NCBI GenBank assembly: GCA_017464805.1
Contig: JAFTYE010000001.1
Coordinates: 1-64,000, forward strand
Length of the DNA: 64,000 bases
Reading direction: 5' to 3'
Source: Clostridia bacterium
GTDB lineage: Bacteria > Bacillota > Clostridia > Oscillospirales > CAG-272
The first letter of the stretch is position 1. The number at the start of each line of letters is the position of its first letter. This document shows positions 33,362-47,442 of the stretch, piece by piece. Under the pieces are notes generated by a model. It did not search any database, was not told the origin of the DNA, and saw only the letters and a program-made list of their open reading frames with translations. The position numbers and the translations under genes were made by a program.

Positions 33362-35143
33362 ATGAAAAAATTTCGCTGTATCATCTCGTTGCTATTGATC
33401 CTTTCGCTCCTTCTGACGGTATCCTGCACGCAGAGGACCTCTGACCCGATCGACCCGCCGGGCGGCGATCAAACGCCTCCCGGGGGCGGTGATGGCGGCG
33501 GCTCGGAGAAACCAAGCGATCCGAGCGCCCCAAACGATGATCCGAGCAATTCACATGACTCGAACAATTCCAGCGATAAAGAGGATACAGTGTTGGATAT
33601 GGTAGATTTTACGGTAAAGGTCGAGGAGGGGCGGGAGCCCGTGGTGCTCCAACTCACCGATATGCAGATCATCGACGCGTCGCAGGAGCGATCGCCTGAC
33701 AGACTGGGATCGACCCATGACAGCTATTGGGCGGCAGATAAAAAGGACGAACGGTGTTACGACTATCTTCGGGAGATCATTGAGGAGACACACCCCGATC
33801 TTATTCTTGTGACGGGGGATCTGGTCTACGGGGAATTCGACGACAGCGGTGAAAGCTTTGCGGAATTCGTTTCGTTTATGGAGAGCTTCGGGATCCCGTG
33901 GGCTCCCGTGTTTGGCAATCATGAAAATGAAAGCACGAAGGGCGTGGATTGGCAGTGCGAGCAGTTCAACAGTGCGGAGCACTGTCTCTTCCTGCAAAGA
34001 GACCTTACGGGTAACGGAAACTATACCGTAGGGATCGAACAGGGCGGCAGACTGACGCGTGTGTTCTTTATGCTGGACAGCAACGGATGCGGCAAAGCAA
34101 GCGATGAATCCAAGGCGAACGGCCACACCAAGACCACCGTAGGCTTTGGTGCGGATCAGATAGAGTGGTACACAAGCCTTGCAAGTGACATCACCGAAAG
34201 CTCTCCCGAAACGAAGCTTTCCTTTGTTTTCCACATTCAGCTCGCGGTGTTCGGTGACGCCTTCGCCCAATACGCCACAGACGGCAGCACACACGTTCAT
34301 ATCGACATGCTGGAAAACAGGCAGAATGGCGATTTTGGCTATATAGGCGCGGCAATGAAGAGCCCGTGGGATCAGGCCAACAGCGTATGGAACGGGCTCA
34401 AGGCCCTTGGCGTTGACTCGGTACTTGTGGGGCATGAGCACGCCAACAGTGCCAGCATTCTGTACGACGGGGTCAGACTGCAGTACGGCATGAAATCCTC
34501 AACCTACGACCGCCTCAATTATATTTCCGCAGACGGGAATATCACAAGCACATATTATTCCACCGATACCCCCTGGGTGGGCGGCTCTGTGCTGAAACTT
34601 GCGACGGACGGCAGCATCGCGGATGCCTATATCTATTATTGCAAGGATGCGGGCGGCGAGATCGATTGGGAAGGCTTCAAGCCTGTTCCGGAGGTCGCGG
34701 TGGGCGGTCTGCAAAAGGATAGCATGACGATCGAGGACGGTATTTCCGTGATGGGGATACAGTTCGACCAAGGTACCGTGGCCTATCGGGTGGATGCGGC
34801 AAGGCAGGGCAAGGTAAAGATAGACGTCAGCCTTTTGAAAAACAAAAGCAGCTTCACCTTCACCGTCTACGTACCGAGCTCATCGACGGCGAAACTGGGC
34901 GGTCTCGGCGAATTTGCCATCCGAATCAAGCCCGATGAGATCGAGCCGAAGGGCGACGGTGGTACGTATATAGGCTACATCGACTACGATTCTTCCTCTA
35001 CGGTCGAGGGGTATAGAATAGAACACGATCAATGGAGTACCTTTGTCGTGGACATTTCCGAATTCGATGAAAGATGCAACGAGTTTGCCTTCGTGATTGC
35101 TGCTGGGAATACGATCTACTTGCGCGATATCACGATCGTGTAA
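33362..35143 (+). CDS. Secreted metallophosphoesterase lipoprotein
   Basis: A 593-residue lipoprotein: signal peptide with lipobox V-S-C (Cys 22), then a Pro/Gly/Ser/Asn-rich linker (about 28-75). The calcineurin-like phosphoesterase domain shows L-T-D-M-Q near 97-101, T-G-D-L-V-Y near 149-154, G-N-H-E-N near 184, F-H-I-Q near 290 and V-G-H-E-H near 357-361; these five carry the two-metal ligands. A C-terminal beta-sandwich-like region (450-593) may bind a carbohydrate or polymer. It would hydrolyse phosphoesters outside the cell. GGAGAAAG lies before the ATG at 33362. Confidence 0.88.
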   Translation: MKKFRCIISLLLILSLLLTVSCTQRTSDPIDPPGGDQTPPGGGDGGGSEKPSDPSAPNDDPSNSHDSNNSSDKEDTVLDMVDFTVKVEEGREPVVLQLTDMQIIDASQERSPDRLGSTHDSYWAADKKDERCYDYLREIIEETHPDLILVTGDLVYGEFDDSGESFAEFVSFMESFGIPWAPVFGNHENESTKGVDWQCEQFNSAEHCLFLQRDLTGNGNYTVGIEQGGRLTRVFFMLDSNGCGKASDESKANGHTKTTVGFGADQIEWYTSLASDITESSPETKLSFVFHIQLAVFGDAFAQYATDGSTHVHIDMLENRQNGDFGYIGAAMKSPWDQANSVWNGLKALGVDSVLVGHEHANSASILYDGVRLQYGMKSSTYDRLNYISADGNITSTYYSTDTPWVGGSVLKLATDGSIADAYIYYCKDAGGEIDWEGFKPVPEVAVGGLQKDSMTIEDGISVMGIQFDQGTVAYRVDAARQGKVKIDVSLLKNKSSFTFTVYVPSSSTAKLGGLGEFAIRIKPDEIEPKGDGGTYIGYIDYDSSSTVEGYRIEHDQWSTFVVDISEFDERCNEFAFVIAAGNTIYLRDITIV

Positions 35144-35188
35144 CGAAAGGCCGTCCGTCATCCTGACGGACGGCCTTTCGTGTTTTTT
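35144..35188 (+). terminator. Terminator of the metallophosphoesterase gene
   Basis: Perfect 17-bp stem (35144-35160 with 35164-35180), three-base loop, then TGTTTTTT. Confidence 0.92.
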
Positions 35189-35309
35189 AATCCAAAAACA
35201 CAAAAAATTTTAAAACGACAATAAGATGCAAATGTTCCGCCAAAACGGCGAGTTTTTCTTTTTATATATAATGGTACAAAAAAATATTCAAAAAAATGCC
35301 AAAAACCCC

Positions 35310-35338
35310 TTGACAAGCCTAGCATCCGATGATATAAT
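35310..35338 (+). promoter_or_regulatory. Consensus sigma-A promoter of rpoBC
   Basis: TTGACA (35310-35315), 17-base spacer, TATAAT (35333-35338). It sits 137 bases upstream of rpoB. Confidence 0.9.
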
Positions 35339-35344
35339 AGTAAA

Positions 35345-35475
35345 CTGCATCATAATTGCCTCGTTATAGGGGGATTTTTGCCCTTTTTTAAGGACAACCC
35401 CCCAAAAAACGGCGGCAAAGAGGGTCAAAAAATGGCATTTTGACCGCAAAAATACATGGAATGGAGTGATCTAAC
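35345..35475 (+). promoter_or_regulatory. rpoB leader with two potential hairpins
   Basis: The leader holds a G5 tract (35369-35373) that can pair with the C tract at 35398-35403, and a perfect 8-bp hairpin 35423-35430/35438-35445 (GGTCAAAA). Neither is followed by a clean T run. The ribosome site GGAGTG lies eight bases before rpoB. The leader may control rpoBC in place of the L10/L12 leader seen in the usual arrangement. In 35189-35309 I see only A/T-rich sequence. Confidence 0.45.
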
Positions 35476-38400
35476 ATGGTAAAACCCCAAAAGCTTGGCA
35501 AGAACGTGCGCATGAGCTTTGCAAAGATCAACGAAGCACTGGAGATGCCCAATCTTATTGAGGTTCAGAAGAAATCCTTTCAGTGGTTCCTGGACGAGGG
35601 ACTACAGGAGGTTCTTCGTGATGTTTCTCCGATTGTTGACTACTCGGGCAATTTGTCCATCGAGTTTGTCAGCTATACGCTGGACTTCATGAACCCGCGC
35701 TATCCCGTTGAAGAATGTAAGGACAGAGACGTGACCTACGATGCGCCCCTGCGTGTAGAGGTACGCCTGACCAACAAGCAAACGGGTGAAGTAAAGCAAT
35801 CCGAGATCTTTATGGGGAACTTCCCCCTGATGACGGAGAACGGTACCTTTGTCATCAACGGTGCAGAGCGCGTTATCGTTTCGCAGTTAGTTCGCTCCCC
35901 CGGTATCTACTACGACAGTGCCGTCGATAAGACCGGTAAGCGCAGCTACACCGCTACCGTGATCCCCTATCGCGGTGCTTGGCTGGAATACGAGACCGAT
36001 TCCTCCGATGTCTTCTACGTCAAGATCGACAAGACGAGAAAAATTCCGATCACGGTTCTCATCCGCGCTCTGGGCGAGGAAACGGACGAGGATATCCGCC
36101 GCCTTTTCGGCGACGAGGAGATCCTGACCGCTACCTTCGGTAAGGACGAGTGTGCGATGCTGGCCGCCGAGAACAAGACCACCCTCGGTGAGGAGGCACT
36201 CAAAGAGGTATATAAGAAGCTGCGACCGGGCGAACCCCCACTTGTGGAAAGTGCGCAGATCCTGATCAACAACCTCTTCTTCGATCCCAAGCGTTATGAT
36301 CTGGCCGCCGTTGGCCGTTATAAATACGACAAGAAGCTGGCGATCGCGAGCCGTATCGCGGGACACCGTCTTGCCTCTGACGTTATCAGCCCCCTGACCG
36401 GCGAGGTGATCGCCGAGACGGGTGCCACCCTGACCCGTGAGCTTGCTGTTGCCATTGAGCAGGCCGCTGTCAACGCCGTGGACGTTCTGACCGAAAACGG
36501 TGCCACCGTGCGTGTATTCGGCAACGGTACAGTTGACCCCGCTTGGGTCCTCGGCTACGACCTGAAGGACTGCGGTGTTTCCGAGCGCGTTCGTTACAGC
36601 GTGCTCCGCGAGATCGTTGACCGTGTGGCAGAGGAGAATCCCCTGGTAAGTGCCGAGGATATGCAGGCCGCCATTAAGCGCGAGGTGCGCGCTGAGGCAG
36701 ACCGTCTGTGTCCCAAGCACGTCACCAAGGATGACATCTTCGCCTCCATCAACTATCTTCTCAACCTGACCCACGGTGTGGGCAACTTCGACGATATCGA
36801 CCATCTGGGCAACCGCCGTCTGCGTTGCGTAGGCGAGCTTTTGCAGAACCAGATGCGTATCGGCTTTGCCCGCATGGATAAGAACATCAAGGAACGGATG
36901 TCCGTGCACGACACCGAGGAGATGACTCCCCAGTCGCTCATCAACACCCGTCCCGTTGCCACCGCGATCCGCGAATTCTTCGGCTCCTCGCCGCTTTCAC
37001 AGTTCATGGATCAGAACAACCCCCTCGCGGAGCTGACGCACAAGCGTCGTCTGTCCGCGCTCGGCCCGGGCGGTCTGTCCCGCGACCGCGCATCCTTCGA
37101 CGTGCGTGATGTTCACTATACGCACTACGGCAGAATGTGCCCTGTCGAGACCCCTGAAGGTCCGAATATCGGTCTGATCTCCTACCTCGCTACCTACGCC
37201 CGTATCAACGACTACGGCTTCCTGGAGGCTCCCTATCGCAAGGTAGACAAGGAGACCGGCATTGTGACCGGCGAGATCGAATATATGACCGGTGACGTAG
37301 AGGATCACTATATCATCGCACAGGCAAACGAGCCTCTGGACGAGGATGGCCGCTTCATCAATCGTCGCGTTATCGCACGTGAGCGCGCCGAGATCCTGGA
37401 GGTTGACCGCGAGAAGATCGACTACATGGATGCTTCTCCCCGTATGGTCGTGTCGGTTGCCACCGCCATGATTCCGTTCCTTGAAAATGACGACAACACC
37501 CGTGCACTCATGGGCTCGAACATGCAAAAGCAGGCAGTGCCGCTGATGATGACCGAATCCCCTATCGTGGCGACGGGTATGGAGTATAAGGCTGCCGTTG
37601 ACTCGGGGGCTGTGATCGTGGCCAAGGAGGCAGGTGTTGTGGAACGCGCCGAGTCCTCCGAAATCGTGATTATGACCGATAACGGCCGTAAAGATGTCTA
37701 TACCCTGATCAAGTTCAAGCGCTCCAACCAGGGCACCTGCGTCAACCAGCGTCCCATCGTGGAGGTGGGCGAGCGTGTCGAGGCAGGGCAGGTGATTGCC
37801 GACGGTCCCGCGACCGCAAACGGCGAGATCTCGCTCGGTAAGAACGCCTTGATCGGCTTTATGACCTGGGAGGGCTACAACTACGAGGACGCCGTGCTTC
37901 TGAACGAACGGCTCGTCCGCGAGGATATGTACACCTCCATTCACATTGAAGAATATTCCATCGAAGCGCGCGACACCAAGCTCGGCCCGCAGGAGATCAC
38001 CCGCGAGATTCCGAATGTCGGCGACGACGCGCTCAAGGATCTGGATGCAGACGGTATCGTCCGCCTGGGCACCGAGGTCCATGCAGGCGATATCCTGGTC
38101 GGCAAGGTATCCCCCAAGGGCGAGACCGAGCTGACGCCCGAGGAAAGACTGCTCCGCGCTATCTTCGGCGAGAAGGCGCGTGAGGTGCGTGACTCCTCCC
38201 TGAAGCTGCCGCACGGCGAATCCGGCATCATTGTGGATGTCAAGGTGTTTGACCGTACCAACTCCGAGGACCTGGCCCCCGGTGTCAACAAGGTCGTGCG
38301 CGTGTACGTTGCACAGAAGCGTAAGATCTCCGTTGGCGATAAGATGGCAGGCCGTCATGGTAACAAGGGTGTCGTTTCCCGCATTCTGCCCCCCGAGGAT

Positions 38401-39390
38401 ATGCCTTATCTCGCAGACGGTACGCCTTTGGATATCGTGCTCAACCCCCTGGGTGTTCCTTCCCGTATGAACATCGGTCAGGTGCTGGAGGTCCACCTTG
38501 GCTTTGCTGCCAAGAAGCTGGGCTACAAGATCATGACCCCTGTCTTTGACGGCGCAAATGAGAAAGACATCGTCGAATGGATGCGCGAGGCAGGCTATGC
38601 CCGCAAGATTCTGGACGGTGAGAACGTCATGGGTAAGGCCCTGTTCATTGAGGTGACCGATGAAAACGGTAAGGTCGACCTGCAAAGATTGCCCGCGGAA
38701 ATCGAGGGCAACGCCGAGGCACTTGCCGAGTACCGTAAGGATCACGACGTGCGCGTTATCGACGGCAAGACCATTCTGTACGACGGCCGTACGGGCGAGC
38801 CCTTCGACAACCCCGTTACCGTCGGTATCATGTACTACCTCAAGCTCCACCACCTGGTTGACGATAAGATCCATGCCCGTTCCAACGGTCCATACTCTAT
38901 CGTTACCCAGCAGCCTCTCGGCGGTAAGGCCCAGTTCGGCGGCCAGCGTTTCGGCGAGATGGAGGTTTGGGCTCTGGAGGCATACGGTGCCGCTTACACG
39001 CTGCAGGAGATTTTGACCGTCAAGAGTGACGATATCAACGGCCGTACCAAGACCTACGAGGCTATCGTCAAGGGCGAGAATATCCCCACGCCGGGCATTC
39101 CCGAATCCTTCAAGGTCTTGGTCAAGGAGCTGCAATCGCTGGCACTTGATGTCCGCGTTCTGGATAAGAACGGCGAGGAGATCGAGCTTTCCGACCTCAT
39201 CGATGACGATATGCCCACCGCCGCTACGCTCGAAGAGGTAGAAAAGGCGATCGATAATCCGTATGTCGAGGAAGAGGACGACGAGGAGCCGTCCGATGGC
39301 GAGGAGTATGACGACGATTATGCCGACGATTCCTCCTACGGCGATGACTATGCCGACGATTCCGATGACAGCTACGATGACACTCTGTAA
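35476..39390 (+). CDS. rpoB: DNA-directed RNA polymerase subunit beta
   Basis: A 1304-residue RpoB with the expected core: N-terminal lobe domains, the rifampicin-site region ([18 protein letters not shown], near 507-524, wild-type residues), the [11 protein letters not shown] loop and [11 protein letters not shown] near 957. It ends in an acidic tail of about 50 residues rich in Asp, Tyr and Ser with repeated Y-A-D-D-S-type units. The gene starts a promoter-distinct unit; ribosomal protein genes rplJL do not precede it. rpoC follows after 80 bases. Confidence 0.99.
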   Translation: MVKPQKLGKNVRMSFAKINEALEMPNLIEVQKKSFQWFLDEGLQEVLRDVSPIVDYSGNLSIEFVSYTLDFMNPRYPVEECKDRDVTYDAPLRVEVRLTNKQTGEVKQSEIFMGNFPLMTENGTFVINGAERVIVSQLVRSPGIYYDSAVDKTGKRSYTATVIPYRGAWLEYETDSSDVFYVKIDKTRKIPITVLIRALGEETDEDIRRLFGDEEILTATFGKDECAMLAAENKTTLGEEALKEVYKKLRPGEPPLVESAQILINNLFFDPKRYDLAAVGRYKYDKKLAIASRIAGHRLASDVISPLTGEVIAETGATLTRELAVAIEQAAVNAVDVLTENGATVRVFGNGTVDPAWVLGYDLKDCGVSERVRYSVLREIVDRVAEENPLVSAEDMQAAIKREVRAEADRLCPKHVTKDDIFASINYLLNLTHGVGNFDDIDHLGNRRLRCVGELLQNQMRIGFARMDKNIKERMSVHDTEEMTPQSLINTRPVATAIREFFGSSPLSQFMDQNNPLAELTHKRRLSALGPGGLSRDRASFDVRDVHYTHYGRMCPVETPEGPNIGLISYLATYARINDYGFLEAPYRKVDKETGIVTGEIEYMTGDVEDHYIIAQANEPLDEDGRFINRRVIARERAEILEVDREKIDYMDASPRMVVSVATAMIPFLENDDNTRALMGSNMQKQAVPLMMTESPIVATGMEYKAAVDSGAVIVAKEAGVVERAESSEIVIMTDNGRKDVYTLIKFKRSNQGTCVNQRPIVEVGERVEAGQVIADGPATANGEISLGKNALIGFMTWEGYNYEDAVLLNERLVREDMYTSIHIEEYSIEARDTKLGPQEITREIPNVGDDALKDLDADGIVRLGTEVHAGDILVGKVSPKGETELTPEERLLRAIFGEKAREVRDSSLKLPHGESGIIVDVKVFDRTNSEDLAPGVNKVVRVYVAQKRKISVGDKMAGRHGNKGVVSRILPPEDMPYLADGTPLDIVLNPLGVPSRMNIGQVLEVHLGFAAKKLGYKIMTPVFDGANEKDIVEWMREAGYARKILDGENVMGKALFIEVTDENGKVDLQRLPAEIEGNAEALAEYRKDHDVRVIDGKTILYDGRTGEPFDNPVTVGIMYYLKLHHLVDDKIHARSNGPYSIVTQQPLGGKAQFGGQRFGEMEVWALEAYGAAYTLQEILTVKSDDINGRTKTYEAIVKGENIPTPGIPESFKVLVKELQSLALDVRVLDKNGEEIELSDLIDDDMPTAATLEEVEKAIDNPYVEEEDDEEPSDGEEYDDDYADDSSYGDDYADDSDDSYDDTL

Positions 39391-39470
39391 GCAACGCCAC
39401 ACAGCACAAAACTTTAATGAGAGGGGATTATGCTTCCCCCGCCAAGGCGGGGAAAGAGGTATATAAGCCA

Positions 39471-43073
<3,603 letters not shown>

Positions 43074-43078
43074 TTCAA

Positions 43079-43127
43079 CAAACAAAATGACCGAAGAGCT
43101 TCCTCTTCGGTCATTTTGTTTGTTTTT
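43079..43127 (+). terminator. Terminator of rpoBC
   Basis: A 20-bp perfect stem (43079-43098 with 43103-43122) and a T run to 43127. It ends the rpoBC transcript before the tetR gene. Confidence 0.9.
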
Positions 43128-43140
43128 GGCTAAAAACCCA

Positions 43141-43188
43141 TTGACAAACGTTTCCTTATTTGTTAAAATTGTATCATGATACAATTTT
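43141..43188 (+). promoter_or_regulatory. tetR promoter with perfect 24-bp palindromic operator
   Basis: TTGACA (43141-43146), 17-base spacer, TAAAAT (43164-43169). A perfect 24-bp palindrome (arms AAAATTGTATCA / TGATACAATTTT, 43165-43188) overlaps the -10 and the transcription start. This is the expected layout for autorepression by the TetR-family protein encoded 20 bases downstream. Confidence 0.8.
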
Positions 43189-43207
43189 GACATGCAGGAG
43201 AAAGCCA

Positions 43208-43888
43208 ATGGCGCGTCTTACAAGAGGAAAAAACTTTGAAAGCATGAAATCCAAGGTGCTGCACGTCGTGGCAAAGATGTTCTTGGCACAGGGCTATCAC
43301 AAAACCACGCTGCGTGAGGTTGCCGCGGAGTCGGGGATTGCGTACAGCTCGCTGATCAATATTTTTGGCTCAAAGGAGGGCATTCTTGCCGAATTGGTCG
43401 CCTACGTGCTGGAAGGGCAGTTTGCCGCCACCGCACGAATGCTCGTAGGGAAAACTGAGGATAAGATCCTGTTTTACGCTGCTGAAACCACCTTGCAGCT
43501 TTACATGGCGGAAAGTCACGAGCATATTCGGGAAATGTACGCCGTGTCCTATTCGCTTCCTGAAACCTCTTTCGTCATTTATGACACCATTACGGGAAAG
43601 TTGCAGGAAATTTTCCGCGAGCATCTGCCGCATTTGGAAGAGCGAGATTTTTACTGTCTTGAACTTGCATCGGGCGGTATCATGCGTTCCTTTATGACCG
43701 TGCCGTGCGACCGCTTCTTTACCATGGACATGAAGGTGCGCGCCTTCTTGCAAGCCACCTTTCGCGTCTATCTCGTGTCCGAGGAAGAGATCGAGCGTGC
43801 GATCGCCTTCGTTTTCGGGTTCGATTTCAAAGCCGCCGCCGAGAAGGTGATCGGCCAAATGCTGGCTTTCCTTGAATCCAAAACCTAA
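43208..43888 (+). CDS. TetR-family transcriptional regulator
   Basis: A 226-residue regulator. The N-terminal TetR helix-turn-helix spans about 15-58 (K-T-T-L-R-E-V-A-A-E-S-G-I-A-Y-S-S-L-I-N-I-F-G split here as K-T-T-L-R-E-V-A-A-E-S and I-F-G-S-K-E-G-I-L). The C-terminal ligand domain has no recognised subfamily. The start at 43208 has AGGAG seven bases upstream and excludes the operator from the coding region. The gene is placed 18 bases before a large lipoprotein gene, which is its likely second target. Confidence 0.9.
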   Translation: MARLTRGKNFESMKSKVLHVVAKMFLAQGYHKTTLREVAAESGIAYSSLINIFGSKEGILAELVAYVLEGQFAATARMLVGKTEDKILFYAAETTLQLYMAESHEHIREMYAVSYSLPETSFVIYDTITGKLQEIFREHLPHLEERDFYCLELASGGIMRSFMTVPCDRFFTMDMKVRAFLQATFRVYLVSEEEIERAIAFVFGFDFKAAAEKVIGQMLAFLESKT

Positions 43889-43906
43889 TAAATAGGAGAA
43901 TTTACC

Positions 43907-46147
43907 ATGAAAAAACTATTTGCGCTGATCCTTGTTTTGTGTCTTATGCTCCCCCTTCTGGTCTCCTGCAACGGCGGAGATGGCGGAGACGTCATCACCA
44001 GCCTGCCGGAATGGATGAACGGTAAGGACGCCCTTCGCCTGATGCTGGCAAACGAGCGCCTGGATGTCACCCAGCTGAAAGATGCCGAAAACATCTTCGC
44101 AACCGGCGCCGAGGTGCTGGAAAATCTGGAGACCATGTCCGTGGAAAGCCTTGCACAGTACGACTACGCCGCGCCGCTTGGCGTCAAGCCCATTGTAGAT
44201 AAAAGAGTGACCGCTACGGACGGCAGCGTTCTGGAAATTGACGGACAGATCTACAAATTCAAGAGCTTTGCGGAGTATTCCAACTCCTACGACTATTTTA
44301 AGAATCTGACGAACGGTGTAGCCTCGACGGCAGAGCAGGGCGCTGAGCTGATCGACAACGTGAAAAAATATGTTCGCGCCGTGGACGTGTGGGTAGCCCA
44401 AGGTCATATTCAATATTATCTGCACGTGGAGGAGAACAGTGAAACGCTGATCTCCCGCTACGTAGACGGTAGTACTTTCACGCAGTACGAGATCTGCCGT
44501 CGCACCAAGGGCGAGGACGGCCTCAATATCTACGAGATCTACATCGGAAACGATATCGGCGAGACCGTGATGACCTATATCCCCGGCAGAAAGTGCGAGT
44601 ATTCGCACCGCTCCATCGCAACGGATTTCGACCACAATTTCCTTGCCGAGAACACCAAGGGATACTGGGAGGTCGTGGACATCAATAAGGCTCCCCAGCA
44701 TTATAACGTGTCCTGTATGGTCATCAAGGATGATATCTGCTACGATGCTATGTATAACCCCACTGCTGTAAGGGATTATGACGGAAGGGTGGAAAAGATC
44801 GAAGGATACATCAGCATGTTAAAGGTCATCAGCTCGGACAGAAAGACCGATATTATGAATATCATGCAGTACACCGATTCTACGGATATAACGGTTGCCC
44901 TGCAAGCCTTTTCGGGTTATTCTCATATCGAATATTCTGCCGACTCTGTATCCTTTGACGGATCGGTTTGTGAGCCGAACGACTACGGTACGGTGGTCCT
45001 TAACAATGGTATGCGGTTGTCCGACGGAATGCAGCTGCTTGACGGAAAGGTCGACGTCGGGCGCGTATTCGTGAGACATCAGCACAAGGAAGATGACCTA
45101 GACGGGTACGTGCCCGAGTTGGAGCTCTCGATCCGTGCGGAGGATGGTGAAACGTGGCAGGACGTATTCCGCGAATTTCTGTCGCTCACCGGGCTTTCCT
45201 GCACACGTGATATGCGACAGGTCGAGGCAGGTATCGCACAGGCATACCGCGAGCTGGAATCCTTCACCAAGTATCATAAATGGAATAACAACCTGATCGT
45301 CTCCGAGGATACACTTGCCGAGGGATACAAGATCTTGGATGCAAGATTCAAGGCTTCTGCGGCGATCTATACCGCCGTCAAGGACACCGAGGTGATCGAT
45401 TATTCCAACCGCGATAAGATCGAGCTCCGCATCCCCTTCGCTCCCATCACTGCGATGACCGCTACCTCGGTGACGGCAGAGGGTCTGTACGTGATGGTGG
45501 AGGATATCTCCCTGACCGTGGAGGACACGATGCTATTCGTTGTGGGCGAGCCATATGCCGTGCATTTCGCCATGGTTGGTGTTGGCAGCAGCAATCAGGG
45601 GCTTGTACACATTCCGTATGAAAATGCCCGTGAATTCGTGTATAGCGGCGAGGACAGCTTCACCGTTACCGGCTCGGCAGATTTCGATATTCCGTTCCTC
45701 GATGTCGGAGAATATACGCTCGTCGCCTATATTTCCACCGCAGACGGCATCCGCACCAGCGCTTATCGCGCCGTGGATGTGGATTCGGTCGTTTTCGAGA
45801 AGTGGTCTGACGAGAATATTTCCGCTCTGGCACAGCGCACCGCAAACGGCGAGCTGCACGTCACCTATGCGGAGAATCCCGACATTTATGTTCCGCTGGA
45901 TCAGACGGTCTTTGCTTCCTACGAAACGATGATGGAGGCGTTCCGTGAGGCAGCCTATGACTACGGCTACATCGATGACGGAACCGCTCCCGAGCTGCAA
46001 GGTGAAAACGGTGAGTGGATAGCCGTTACCGATCCGTCCGCTCCGCTTGCATACGGTACCTGGCGCGTCAAGTACGTCATCCGTAACGGTACCGCTGTCC
46101 GGGAGGGATACATTCGCTCGCAATACTTAACCCCCGGTGGGGAATGA
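43907..46147 (+). CDS. Large lipoprotein of unknown function
   Basis: A 746-residue secreted protein. The signal peptide ends in a lipobox L-V-S-C (Cys 21). No catalytic motif or family is recognised. The middle part is rich in short beta strands (for example Y-I-P-G-R-K-C-E-Y), residues about 420-480 look helical, and the last 250 residues resemble two or three Ig-like beta domains (E-P-Y-A-V-H-F-A-M-V-G and V-G-E-Y-T-L-V-A-Y). TAGGAGAA precedes the ATG. It is cotranscribed with tetR and lies between rpoC and rpsL, where most Firmicutes have no such gene. Confidence 0.8.
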   Translation: MKKLFALILVLCLMLPLLVSCNGGDGGDVITSLPEWMNGKDALRLMLANERLDVTQLKDAENIFATGAEVLENLETMSVESLAQYDYAAPLGVKPIVDKRVTATDGSVLEIDGQIYKFKSFAEYSNSYDYFKNLTNGVASTAEQGAELIDNVKKYVRAVDVWVAQGHIQYYLHVEENSETLISRYVDGSTFTQYEICRRTKGEDGLNIYEIYIGNDIGETVMTYIPGRKCEYSHRSIATDFDHNFLAENTKGYWEVVDINKAPQHYNVSCMVIKDDICYDAMYNPTAVRDYDGRVEKIEGYISMLKVISSDRKTDIMNIMQYTDSTDITVALQAFSGYSHIEYSADSVSFDGSVCEPNDYGTVVLNNGMRLSDGMQLLDGKVDVGRVFVRHQHKEDDLDGYVPELELSIRAEDGETWQDVFREFLSLTGLSCTRDMRQVEAGIAQAYRELESFTKYHKWNNNLIVSEDTLAEGYKILDARFKASAAIYTAVKDTEVIDYSNRDKIELRIPFAPITAMTATSVTAEGLYVMVEDISLTVEDTMLFVVGEPYAVHFAMVGVGSSNQGLVHIPYENAREFVYSGEDSFTVTGSADFDIPFLDVGEYTLVAYISTADGIRTSAYRAVDVDSVVFEKWSDENISALAQRTANGELHVTYAENPDIYVPLDQTVFASYETMMEAFREAAYDYGYIDDGTAPELQGENGEWIAVTDPSAPLAYGTWRVKYVIRNGTAVREGYIRSQYLTPGGE

Positions 46148-46162
46148 TTTCAATAGGCGCTC

Positions 46163-46192
46163 CTGCGCGGCCAAGCCGCGCAGAAGTTTTTT
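46163..46192 (+). terminator. Terminator of the tetR-lipoprotein operon
   Basis: CTGCGCGGC / GCCGCGCAG (46163-46171 with 46175-46183), three-base loop, followed by AAGTTTTTT. Confidence 0.88.
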
Positions 46193-46234
46193 GTACAATA
46201 AATTGAAACTTTTGAATATTTTATCTCCAAACTC

Positions 46235-46263
46235 TTGACAATACAAAGACAAAGTGGTATAAT
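46235..46263 (+). promoter_or_regulatory. Consensus sigma-A promoter of the str operon
   Basis: TTGACA (46235-46240), 17-base spacer, TATAAT (46258-46263). It drives rpsL-rpsG-fusA-tuf. Confidence 0.92.
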
Positions 46264-46378
46264 GTAAAAGCTTGCTATGGGGTAACTATGCCTATTTGTA
46301 AGTGCTACGTATATAACCGTTGCCCGTTCTGGACAGGCACCGACTATATAAGATATTTTTTGAAGAAGGAGGAGAAAC

Positions 46379-46792
46379 ATGCCAACCTTTAACCAGCTCG
46401 TTAAAAACGGCCGCTCTAAATCGACGTACAAGTCCAAGACGCCGGTTCTGCAAAGAGGCTTCAACGCCCTTGACAACCGTCCTACGGACCAAAGCTCGCC
46501 GCAGAAGAGAGGCGTTTGCACGAAGGTTACTACCACCAGTCCGAAGAAGCCGAACTCTGCTCTTCGTAAGATTGCAAGAGTACGTCTTACCAACGGCATG
46601 GAGGCCACGACCTACATTCCCGGTATCGGCCACAACCTGCAGGAACACTCGGTTGTCCTGATCCGCGGCGGTCGTGTACGTGACCTACCTGGTGTTCGTT
46701 ATCACATTATTCGTGGTAAGCTGGACGCACAGGGCGTTGCAAACCGCAAACAGGGACGCTCCAAGTACGGTGCTAAGCGTCCGAAGAAGTAA
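46379..46792 (+). CDS. rpsL: 30S ribosomal protein S12
   Basis: A 137-residue S12 with the conserved [13 protein letters not shown] loop (streptomycin-sensitive lysines in place) and [11 protein letters not shown] near the decoding site. It is in the 30S shoulder and takes part in decoding. GGAGGAG precedes the ATG. A short Gly-poor insertion around residues 25-35 ([10 protein letters not shown]) is typical of the longer Clostridia form. Confidence 0.98.
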   Translation: MPTFNQLVKNGRSKSTYKSKTPVLQRGFNALDNRPTDQSSPQKRGVCTKVTTTSPKKPNSALRKIARVRLTNGMEATTYIPGIGHNLQEHSVVLIRGGRVRDLPGVRYHIIRGKLDAQGVANRKQGRSKYGAKRPKK

Positions 46793-46940
46793 AGCATTCC
46801 CATAAGGGGAAGTTATGTTTGTGCGTCATCAGTGTGCTGTAATTGTGTGTTATCTCCCGATTATAGACTGACGAGCACTTACGGAAGCTTGCTTTCGAGT
46901 ACCGATGATATCATCATAATTAATGAAGGAGGGAAGTACA

Positions 46941-47411
46941 GTGCCAAGAAGAGGTCAGATTTCCAAGAGAAGCGTATTGCCGGATCCCGTGTACCGTTCC
47001 GAGCTTGTCACCAAGCTGATCAACAACATCATGCTGGACGGCAAGAAGGGTGTTGCACAGAAGATCGTGTACGACGCATTCGCGATGGTCGAAGCACAGT
47101 CCGGTCAGAACGCTCTCGAAGTGTTCACCGCTGCTCTTGAAAATGTAATGCCGGTTCTGGAGGTTAAGGCTCGCCGCGTTGGCGGTTCTAACTACCAGGT
47201 ACCGATGGAGGTTCGGGCGGAGCGCCGCCAGACCCTCGGTCTTCGTTGGATCACCAGCTATTCCAGATCGCGCGGTGAAAAGACGATGGCTGAAAGACTT
47301 GCAGCCGAGATCCTCGACGCGAAGGCCGGCATGGGCGGTTCTTTCAAGAAGAAAGAAGAAACCCATCGTATGGCTGAAGCGAACAAGGCTTTCGCTCACT
47401 ACAGATTCTAA
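46941..47411 (+). CDS. rpsG: 30S ribosomal protein S7
   Basis: A 156-residue S7 starting with GTG at 46941, preceded by GGAGG; it begins P-R-R-G-Q-I-S-K-R and contains the conserved [11 protein letters not shown] near 79-89. It organises the 3' domain of 16S rRNA. The gap from rpsL is unusually long for this operon (148 bases) and holds no gene; small palindromes there (for example GATGATATCATC, 46904-46915) could affect mRNA folding. Confidence 0.97.
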   Translation: MPRRGQISKRSVLPDPVYRSELVTKLINNIMLDGKKGVAQKIVYDAFAMVEAQSGQNALEVFTAALENVMPVLEVKARRVGGSNYQVPMEVRAERRQTLGLRWITSYSRSRGEKTMAERLAAEILDAKAGMGGSFKKKEETHRMAEANKAFAHYRF

Positions 47412-47442
47412 TTTACCGTTATAAAACAAGGAGGATAAAAAG

